Source: Primula veris (lineage: Eukaryota; Streptophyta; Magnoliopsida; Ericales; Primulaceae). Taken from it: a stretch of 64,000 bases of DNA. The stretch covers positions 30,439,342 through 30,503,341 of the forward strand of contig OY821745.1 of assembly GCA_963682055.1 (NCBI GenBank), written 5' to 3'. Below are positions 28,052-35,956 of the stretch, in pieces. Every line of letters starts with the position of its first letter. Position 1 is the stretch's first letter. The notes under the pieces were generated by a model, which was given only the letters and a program-made list of their open reading frames with translations, was not told where the DNA came from and did not search any database. The translations under genes were made by a program, and so were the position numbers.

Positions 28052-28593
28052 TTTTATTGTATTCATTGTATTTCCTCTTTGTGCTTCTTCTGTAACGAAG
28101 TATCAACCAATCAATAAAGATTTCTTTTTCTTGTTTATATCTGAATTACTTTCCCAATGCAATTTATTTTGACTGCGCACGCTTGTGGCCTCATTAATGC
28201 TTTTCTTGGGCCTGGCGTTTGATCTTATCCATTGGACCTTCTTATTCTTTATATCTAGGGATTAATAGGATTTCTTGAGCCTTGTGCATATAAAATCCTA
28301 TTCACCAGAGTTTTCTTGAGCCTTGCGCAAAAGATCTGGGATATTTATTTGAACCGCTGCTCTTCCCAAAAACGACACGTGTTTCAATGCCATTATTACT
28401 TACTCCCTTTAAATATTGGTAAGAATCCAAACGTTTCTTGAACAGGAGTGGCTTTTAATTACTCACGCTCTTTAGAGTCTTTTGGGAATCCAAACGTTTT
28501 TCTTGAACAGTCACCTCTTTTGAGTGTCATCGCTTCTGAATACCCATTGGCGAATGGTTGCGACTCTCAATCCCAGCCCTCATACAATTGATC

Positions 28594-28600
28594 TATAAAT
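28594..28600 (+). promoter_or_regulatory. TATA-like box of antisense ORF 3
   Basis: TATAAAT lies 92 bp before the ATG at 28686. Confidence 0.4.
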
Positions 28601-28685
28601 ACCTGCTTACAGCATGCTTACATCCACACTTCTCATCATATTATTTTCCCCCATATATAGACCCTCATCTTATAATTTCCCTAAG

Positions 28686-28979
28686 ATGTCTGGTCCTTTC
28701 ACCCAATCAGCATTAGCTTTGCAAGTGGAGGCCTTTGAAGCCTCCTATAACCATGTACAAAGGCTGTTGGGGGATGCCGAGGAGGAATTGAAGGTGATGC
28801 GTTATCACCATACCGAGATGGTTCGGGAATTAACTTGGCTAAGATCCGAACTGGCTTACTGCCGACGTGCTCGTCAGGCTCTAGTCGAAGAGAATGAGAT
28901 GCTAAGGGGGAACCCGACACTGAGGGACAGGGATGTCTCTGCCGGGCCCTCTCATCGATACCGATCGACTTCCCCCTAA
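28686..28979 (+). CDS. Antisense ORF 3, small coiled-coil protein
   Basis: 97 residues beginning MSGPFTQSALALQVEAFEAS. The middle is helical with regularly spaced Leu, Val and Met, and the tail is Ser/Arg-rich (GPSHRYRSTSP). The start MSGP is shared with antisense ORF 4. There is a TATA-like box upstream. Long pyrimidine tracts and a GATGTAATAGA repeat follow, without a clear AATAAA. No known domain. Confidence 0.55.
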   Translation: MSGPFTQSALALQVEAFEASYNHVQRLLGDAEEELKVMRYHHTEMVRELTWLRSELAYCRRARQALVEENEMLRGNPTLRDRDVSAGPSHRYRSTSP

Positions 28980-29300
28980 CCTTCCCCCTTCTTTTTTTCT
29001 TTTTATCTGCTCTTTCCCCATCTTTTCCCATCTCTTCCTTTTTCTTTTTTTTTTTTTTATTTCTCCGTTTCCATCATTTCTTCCTCTTCCTCTCTTGTGT
29101 TTTTTTTTATACTCTGTTTTCTCGTACTTTTTATTCTTTTCTTTTTCCGTTTCTTTTTTTGTTTCATTGACTTCCTTTTTAGTTGTCGGTCTCCTTCGTC
29201 TCTTTATCTTCTTCTCATCTGTTTTTCTTCTGTGCCTCCTCTTTCTTTTTCTTTATCTTCTCTCCCATCACTCTTTTTTTTTTTTTTTTTTTTTTTTATG
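28980..29300 (+). repeat. Long CT/T-rich tract
   Basis: About 320 bp of almost pure pyrimidine on the plus strand with runs of T up to about 26. In element orientation it is an A/G-rich tract. Reading frames made of Phe, Ser and Leu across it are composition artefacts. Confidence 0.85.
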
Positions 29301-29525
29301 CACCACTACGATGTAACAATCAGCCCTTTGATCCAAAGGGTTTTGTGTTACATTTAGGGTTGGTCATTTTTCTTTTTGACTCTTCTTTCTTATCCCTTCC
29401 TTCTTTTCTTGCACTCTTCTTCTTTTCCTCTTCTTGCTTTTCCTTTCTCTTTCTTCTTACTTTTTCTTTTTGGCGTCTCCTGCTCACTTGGCCAGCTGAT
29501 ATAGTTGATCCTTTGCCTGATCTTC

Positions 29526-29652
29526 TGTATTAGCTCTTCTCGGATGTAATAGATCTTTTCGGATGTAATAGGTTTTATCTCGGATGTAATAGACCTTGAT
29601 GTAACAGACCTCGATGTAATATTGTCTATTGATGTAATGAACAATGATGTAT
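29526..29652 (+). repeat. GATGTAATAGA short repeat array
   Basis: About seven copies of GATGTAA(T/C)(A/G)-(A/G), at irregular 15-25 bp spacing, often preceded by TCG or TT (for example TCGGATGTAATAGA). Confidence 0.75.
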
Positions 29653-29822
29653 TCCATCTTCATTAATGAAAAGTATTTTTGCCCTTTTCTTTTTGCATTT
29701 CTTTTTATATTGTACCTGTGGTTTGTTGTTTGTCTGGAATCTAGATCTTTGAATATCTCGTCTTTATTTCTTCTGCACTGTAGTCTCAGATGTCAGTAGA
29801 TGTCCCCATCACTGTCAAACAT

Positions 29823-29911
29823 ATGTGCATGCTCCCTAGTAGGTCAGGAAATGTGCATGCTCCCTAGTAGGTCAGGAAATGTGCATGCCCCCCCCCCAGC
29901 ATGTCAGGAAA
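29823..29911 (+). repeat. 28-bp tandem repeat, three copies
   Basis: The unit ATGTGCATGCTCCCTAGTAG GTCAGGAA occurs at 29823-29850 and 29851-29878 without change, and in a third altered copy with a C-run at 29879-29911. Confidence 0.9.
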
Positions 29912-30033
29912 TATCATACTCTCCGTTCTATAAGTACTAATTTTTTCTTTGGTAGTTTATCATCTCTTTTTTTTCTTTTTGCTTTTCTCTTCCTTAGCCC
30001 TTTATTTTCTTCCGTACTAAACAATTTCCCAGA

Positions 30034-30513
30034 ATGTCTGGACCTGTGGTGAGATATCATGCTCAGATGAAGGGCTTGGACTCTGAGGTATCTCGGGTCC
30101 GCCGTCGGATGGCAAGGCTTGAGAAAGAGTATGGCGTTTTGGCCTTGAGCTTGTTCGGCTCTTATCCCGAAGAGACGGTGAAGTGGACCGAGATCTCGGC
30201 ACTGAGTCGCCAGCTCGATCACTTGTTGCTGCAGAGAAACCATCTGGCCAACTCCTGGTATGATGCCGAGGAAATTTGGGACCATTCTCAAGATGAGTTT
30301 GACAACTCTCCTCAAGGCCTAGCTAGCATAATGGTAAAGAATGCTCGGCTCGTGGAGCGCGTCAGGGTTCTTACTACGGAAAACAACAGGCTCTCCTCGG
30401 AGAATGACGATTTGGTCGCTATGAACGATTCCTACCAAGCTCGGTTGAATTGTTCTGCTCGTTTTACTTTCTCTCGGTCTGGCAGTTCGGTTTTTCCACC
30501 CATTGATCCTTAG
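30034..30513 (+). CDS. Antisense ORF 4, coiled-coil protein
   Basis: 159 residues from MSGPVVRYHAQMKG. Two helical Leu-rich stretches (about 10-40 and 100-135, with NARLVERVRVLTTENNRLSS) predict coiled coils. The tail is Ser/Phe/Pro-rich. The first four residues match ORF 3. A weak TATA-like word (CTATAAG, about 29930) lies upstream. No known domain; it belongs to the same antisense series. Confidence 0.6.
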   Translation: MSGPVVRYHAQMKGLDSEVSRVRRRMARLEKEYGVLALSLFGSYPEETVKWTEISALSRQLDHLLLQRNHLANSWYDAEEIWDHSQDEFDNSPQGLASIMVKNARLVERVRVLTTENNRLSSENDDLVAMNDSYQARLNCSARFTFSRSGSSVFPPIDP

Positions 30514-30656
30514 ATTGGGCTGGTTTTCTTTTGTATTTCCCCTTTTGCCATTTGTGTTTTATCTTCTGTATTTGATGAATCAGTTGTATCTTTTCGTGTC
30601 TCGTGCCTGTCTTGTGAACCATTGTAACGCTTCGTATTCTGTGCCTTTTGATTCTC

Positions 30657-30663
30657 TATAAAT
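30657..30663 (+). promoter_or_regulatory. TATA-like box of antisense ORF 5
   Basis: TATAAAT (context CTCTATAAATGCTCC) lies 77 bp before the ATG at 30734. Confidence 0.45.
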
Positions 30664-30733
30664 GCTCCCTATTGCCTGTATCTCATTATCAATTTCTACC
30701 TCTCTCTAATTTTATAATTTGCTTTTGCGTGAG

Positions 30734-31096
30734 ATGGCTCCCATCACTAGGTCTGCCTCCAAAAAGAAAGCCCTTATGGAAGAGGAGCCTACCTTTTTGC
30801 TACCTCGTCCCCCTGGCTTTGGGGAGGAGGATTTGACTCCTCTTCAACTAAAAGAAATTGAGATGTCATGGCTGAAACATGATCTCATGTGTGCTCGGAC
30901 TGAAGCGAGGAGGTTTAAACAATATTGGGACGAGGAGGGCACTGCTCGTTTCAAGGCCGAGCAAAAATGCGAGTCTCAGTCTTACGCCTTGAAACAGGCT
31001 GAGATGGCGATTTCTCGTTTGGTTAGGGAGAAAGAGCGTCTGGAGGAACTTTTGGCGAAGAGGGATGTTGCTATGGGGGATAGTTCGAAAAAGTAG
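30734..31096 (+). CDS. Antisense ORF 5, coiled-coil protein
   Basis: 120 residues beginning MAPITRSASKKKALMEEE. After a short basic-acidic head and a Pro-rich turn (LLPRPPGFGEE), the rest is a charged helix (about 45-110) with KERLEELLAKRDVAMGDSSKK at the end. The final DSSKK tail recalls the polar tails of ORFs 1 and 2. A TATA-like box lies upstream and AATAAA at 31152-31157 downstream. The MAPITRS start resembles that of many plant retroelement-associated proteins, but I assign no function. Confidence 0.62.
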   Translation: MAPITRSASKKKALMEEEPTFLLPRPPGFGEEDLTPLQLKEIEMSWLKHDLMCARTEARRFKQYWDEEGTARFKAEQKCESQSYALKQAEMAISRLVREKERLEELLAKRDVAMGDSSKK

Positions 31097-31157
31097 GATG
31101 GGTGTATTTTCTTTTTCTGTTGTATTGTTTGTGTTTCCCCCTTTGTGGATGAATAAA

Positions 31158-31798
31158 ACTTGTCTTGCATTTGATTCTGTCCTATTTTATTTCCTGTTTG
31201 CTTCTCTTTTATGTTTCTGATCATACACCGAACAATATGCCCGGTTATCCCCCCGGAGAGCGTTGTTAGACTTGATGCTCCCTGCTATCAAGCTAGAAAC
31301 GGTCTTCGTCCACTTTGTTCGGTGTGCCCTTGTGTTAAGGATTGGTTGGGGAGTCGAAGAACTTTAATCGGGGGATATTCTCGGTGTGATAGTAGTGGTA
31401 GCGTATGTGAGAAGCTTTTCGTGGTAGGGTCCACTGGCCGTTTATTTAGGTCTAATGATGTGAACTTCCTTGGGTAGTGGGATACGCGCTGACGTGGCGA
31501 AATCTGGAGCGTGTATATGTTTGAAAAGAGCAGCGGTTGTTGACTTTCGTATGGTTGGAAAAAGGTAAACCTCTGTTACACGAAAGGACGGTTATTATTT
31601 TATTCCTTTTGTGACTCCACTCCTTTTTATTGTGCCAAGTAATCCTGTTTATTTTTATCACAGAATTCGCTGAAGAAAATATCGTTCTCTCTCTAAAGCA
31701 TATTCTTCCCGCCAAAAAGGAAAAGAGTTCGGCCGCTTGATCTAGGGTTTCGTGGTTTTGTTGGAAGACTTGCTGCTTTTCGCGCTTGCTTGCTCATA
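31158..31798 (+). other. Non-coding spacer before antisense ORF 6
   Basis: No convincing frame. Probably holds the promoter and 5' leader of the spliced antisense gene that starts at 31799. Confidence 0.4.
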
Positions 31799-34213
31799 AT
31801 GATTACTGTAAGTGATTTTTTGTTCTCCCCCCTTCCCTCTTTTAGGAGTTGTATTTGATTTGTCGTTGTGGTCATAGGTGTGTCGTTGGTAGATGGTTCA
31901 GGTTATCTATATATGTCTGATGATTCTGATGTAATGTGCGTGGGGGGGGGGGTGGTGGCTCTCGTTCTATTGATGTGGTTCTGGTTTGTGTATTTGGTTA
32001 GTATATTGATGGACTTTTGATGATATTTGTATAGGAAATTTTGACCCAAAGTGTGGCACAAGTGGGCACATTCGTGGAGAAGGATTTTAAAGAACTCGCC
32101 GGAATACCTGACAACATACATATCCGGCTTCCTATTTTTGACGAGGAGGTGCTGGGATTTGTACCTGCCGGCGAGGTGGCCGTGCGTTCTTCGGCATTCT
32201 TCACTGGGGGTCTTCGACTGCCCTTTACAAACTGGGTGGCTTCGTTCTTTGAGGCCGTCCAAATTGCTCCGGCCCAACTGGCCCTAAATGGTTACCGTAC
32301 TCTGAATGGTATCCAAAGGCTATCGGAGTTGTCCGGAATACCGATTGAACTGAAGGACGTCTTTGGAGTCTATAGTCTGAGCTTTGAGCGTCGTAGCTCG
32401 TATTTGAAGACTCTGCGTGCCTTTTGTCGGCTCGTTATCGGTTTGCCGGATACCAATAAAGAGCGTAATCTTGGTATTGTAATTGCTTCCGGTGCATGGG
32501 GTTGTGCGGGACACCAGATTCCTGGACCGGCGACCAATGCTCCCATCATGTCAGACCTCGGCGCCCCCAATGTAGAGGCTCTGTTAGCTCTTTGGAAATG
32601 GTGGGGGCCTGGACCTACGCCGGATCCTGCGAGTCGTACGGCTCCCATGTTGCTCGGTTACCCTATGGGGTCGGTGACCAAGGGAAATCCGGCACCCGAG
32701 ATCCCCAAAGAGCCCGAGGAGGAATTCTTAAAGGTGGTCCAGGCTCGATGTGCTACTCGGCTTGGAAAAAAGGCCGTTCGTTCTAAGCGTCGTGCAGCTG
32801 ACCCTGTCGTTGAAACAACGAAGAGGGCTAGGGGAACCGATACATCGGTTACCGAGGAAGATGCTAACGTTGGCTCGGGCGAGGGGGTGTGTGCCGCTGC
32901 TCAAGGGGACACCGCCGAGGATGCCTCTGCTCCGGGCGAGGTATGTGTATATGTATTATGATTTTCTTGTCTTTTGGTTGTTTGTCATTTGGTTCGCTAG
33001 TGCTTTGCTTTATTAGTCATCTTGTTTCAGCTACTGACTTCTCCATTGGTTACCCTCGCTCTTGCCCGGTCTATGGGTATTATTGTGTTTCAGGGGTCGG
33101 TCGACGAACATGGGAGAGGGTACGATGACTTTGCCGGTCATCTCGCCTATCCCCACCGAGGGTCCGATAGATTTGTCCGTGTGCTCGCCCCTCCGTAATG
33201 AGGAAGAGATCGAGCATAGGGCCCCTGAGATTGAGCAGTTGGAGGAGGACGTGGGGGTGGAGATGGAAGGCAGCGAAGAGAATGCCGGGGATGTTGTGAC
33301 GGGTGTCGAGGATGAGGCTCTCGACGGATCCGAGAAGGTGTTGGTTGACGGGGTTGCAATGACCCGGTACATTGACCGATGTAGGGGTGAACTGCTGGAT
33401 CAACCGAGAACACTGAAGATGGGGTATACGGCTCTGAAACCCCTTGTGTTCAAGAATGCAGAAAAACTATCTGCCCAACCTACAATGTCAGTTATAGAGC
33501 AGGCCCACGCGGATGCGCTGAGGGTACGTGGGGCTCGTATTGCACTATATAGGTTTGGTACTTGTATTTTATTTGGAAACTAATGTGTTGAAGTGCAGAT
33601 TGCTGTGAGTGCCGTGACGCTACGGGATCAGCTGGGAGCTCTAGAGGGTGAGAAAGAGAAGCTGGTGACCGAGAAGGATAATCTGGTGGCCGAGAAGGAG
33701 AAATTGGTCGCCGAGAAGAAAACCCTGGGCGAGAATTATGACAAACTGTCGGTGGACTTCCTGCACCTGACCGAGGATGTCGAGAAATTGAGGGTGGAAA
33801 AAGAGAGCATGGCCGCTAAGTACGGCGAATTAGAGGAGGAGAACTTGCTCCTGGCTGAGGACGTGGAAGCCGAAAAGGCTAAGGTGTCTGCCCTGAAAAC
33901 GGCACAGGCGGAGGAGCGGAAAAAGTTAGCGATGATGGCCAACTTTTCTATATACTGCGCTCATGTGCGGGCGCTCAATTTCGCGAATGTTCCTCTGTCG
34001 GATAGGGCGTGGTCGGAGTTGGTGTATCCGTGTCCGCATGGTGCACCGCCGAAACCCTTGGACTGGGCGAATCTTCGTGAAGAAGAGCTTCCTCGGCTAC
34101 CGGGGCAGACAATTTCGACAGCGCTGCGTCCTCACTCTATGTCGACCGCGTCCACTCCTCGACCGGATGCTACTGTTGTTCCCCCACCAGCATCTCCTCA
34201 GGTGGAACCTTGA
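31799..34213 (+). CDS. Antisense ORF 6, spliced; 'putative gypsy type transposon' domain plus coiled coil
   Basis: Likely exons: 31799-31807 (ATG ATT ACT, then GTAAGT), 32035-32940, 33094-33523 and 33599-34213. Exon 2 encodes a globular region with HIRLPIFDEEVLGFVPAGEV, FFTGGLRLPF and VQIAPAQLALNGYRTLNGI. This follows the pattern of the plant family 'putative gypsy type transposon' (PF04195 as I remember it), found in extra ORFs of Gypsy elements; its function is not known. A basic stretch (KKAVRSKRR) could be a nuclear signal. Exon 3 is acidic and exon 4 is a long coiled coil with KLVTEKDNLVAEKEKLVAEK repeats. Joining the strongest splice sites of exons 2 and 3 shifts the frame by one, so either another site is used or there is a frameshift. 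Exon 4 could also splice at 34202 into ORF 7. Confidence 0.6.
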
Positions 34214-34401
34214 CTATCTTTCTAGCATTATGTATATTTTTTTTTTTTTGTTTTTTTTGTTTTTTTTTTTGTTTTTGTTTTGGTCTCTTTTGTATCTAGA
34301 AACAGATTCTTTTGGGGAAGTGATAATATAGGTGTTGTGGTTTCTTTCTGTTGGGCTTGCTTGGGTGAATTTCTTTTGATGGTCGTTATATTTTGAAGGA
34401 T

Positions 34402-35016
34402 ATGAAAACAAAATATTGTCAGGTACCAAATAACCCGCTTGCCATGGTGGTCTGGACCTCGCCTAGTCGTAGTGTAGGTGACGTAATGGAGGATTTGGAA
34501 AGGTCTAACGCGTCCCTTACCGCGAAATTGACTTGTGCCTATCAGGAAATCGAGGGTCTGAATATTCATATTTCCAACCTGGCGATCCAGTTACGTGATT
34601 TGGGAGAGAAATTTAGTAAAAAGACCGCCCATTATACGGCAAATAAGGGTAAAGCAAAGGAACTTCTCAGTGCCCTACGACGTTCTCGTGATGAAGCCCG
34701 AGGTCGTGTGACGAGCTTGAGCTTGGTCCTTGGGGCCGTTTTCGAGGACGCGGATCTGCTGCTATCCTTTGCCAAAGCGTATTGGGCCCGAGATCGCGCC
34801 TTAGAGGTGCTGGAGCATATAAAAGGAATGAGTGGTGTGTCCCGGGCAGAGCGCATGGTGGATGCGAAGGCCGGGGTAACTGAAACCACTGTTGTCTTGA
34901 ACCGAATCGAGGCGGTCATTCGTGAGCGTTTGGGGACGCAAATTAATTCATTGCGAGATATTCATTTTGCCGATGTGGTAGAGGCTTCGGCGTCTGTTGA
35001 GGGGTTGTCGGATTAG
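34402..35016 (+). CDS. Antisense ORF 7, coiled-coil protein or further exon of ORF 6
   Basis: About 204 residues from the ATG at 34402. Helical Leu/Ala-rich stretches occur at SNASLTAKLTCAYQEIEGLN and across the middle (SALRRSRDEARGRVTSLSLV). A T-rich tract and CAG precede 34423, in phase with a possible donor (CAG|GTGGAA) at 34202, so it may be spliced to ORF 6. It ends VEGLSD with a stop. No known domain. Confidence 0.5.
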   Translation: MKTKYCQVPNNPLAMVVWTSPSRSVGDVMEDLERSNASLTAKLTCAYQEIEGLNIHISNLAIQLRDLGEKFSKKTAHYTANKGKAKELLSALRRSRDEARGRVTSLSLVLGAVFEDADLLLSFAKAYWARDRALEVLEHIKGMSGVSRAERMVDAKAGVTETTVVLNRIEAVIRERLGTQINSLRDIHFADVVEASASVEGLSD

Positions 35017-35159
35017 TAAAATAGCTTGTTTTGTTGTTTTCTTTGTAGCTTGTATAAAAAAAAAATCTCTCGCTTCTCCCTTTTTTTTTTTTTTTTTGTT
35101 TATTCATCTCTTCTCGTTCGTCTCCCCCCCTCTTTTTTTTTTTATAGGCACATGCTACT

Positions 35160-35798
35160 ATGTCGCACCAGGCTGGTTCTCCATGCCTAGTTAACCCGGG
35201 GTTAGGACCTACTGGTGCTGCCCGGGACGAGGTCTCATCTGGTGTGGCTAGTGAGGTGCCTGACAGGTGGCCCTACATTGTTTTGATGAGCAAAAATGTC
35301 AAATTGACCGACCAATGTGCTCGACTGCGGACCAAGCTGAAAACCCAGGCGGCCTCTTTTCGAGAATACGTTCGCCGTGCCGAGCATGCTGTTGAGGTTC
35401 AGGAGCGTCGTTTGGATCGATATTGGCGTGCAAAGGGCGAGTACTTCGGCAAATTAAAGTTGTTTGTGACCAAGGCCAACGTGTTGGTGAAGTATTTCCG
35501 TTTGTCCCGAGCCAGATACGATGCTTCCGCAGCTGTGATTAAAGCTCGCCGTGACCTCTCCTTTGACGATGATCGCCGTAAAATGGCCTCGGATGCTCAC
35601 GAGTCCGCCAAAGAAGCCGAGTTCAACGCGCGGCTTCAAACGCTGACTTGTGTTGGGGCTCATACGACCAATTTTGATGCCCTCATTTCTGAGGAGCATT
35701 TTGATGGTGATGAGTCTGATGGGTACACAACGACTGATGACGAAGAGATTGAACTCGGTCAATTACCGTCGTGCTCCTCCTGCAGTAGCTCTTCTTAA
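35160..35798 (+). CDS. Antisense ORF 8, coiled-coil protein with acidic Ser-rich tail
   Basis: 212 residues from the ATG at 35160, preceded by a T-rich tract and ATAG. The middle (about 45-165) is a charged helix rich in Arg, Ala and Glu (RAEHAVEVQERRLDRYWRAK). The tail is acidic, then Cys/Ser-rich (CSSCSSSS). It ends 158 bp from the end of gag-pol on the other strand, so the two are convergent and do not overlap. No known domain. Confidence 0.58.
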   Translation: MSHQAGSPCLVNPGLGPTGAARDEVSSGVASEVPDRWPYIVLMSKNVKLTDQCARLRTKLKTQAASFREYVRRAEHAVEVQERRLDRYWRAKGEYFGKLKLFVTKANVLVKYFRLSRARYDASAAVIKARRDLSFDDDRRKMASDAHESAKEAEFNARLQTLTCVGAHTTNFDALISEEHFDGDESDGYTTTDDEEIELGQLPSCSSCSSSS

Positions 35799-35956
35799 AT
35801 GAATCTCTTTAGTGTCGTTGATCTTCTTGTTGCCTCCGTAATGCGGGCGAGGACTATATATGTGATTTCTTTATTCCTGTTTTGTACCTTTCCATTGCCG
35901 TATTGCTATTTAATTGATTGGATCGATTTTTCCTTGCCAAATCATTTGTTATTTCG

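Noticed and set aside
28933..29533. Long Phe/Ser/Leu-rich open frames
   Set aside because: They come from the pyrimidine tract. The composition alone explains the lack of stops.
29823..29911. Regular 28-bp repeats, CRISPR-like in size
   Set aside because: The units are directly adjacent with no spacers, there are only three copies, and the context is a plant retrotransposon.
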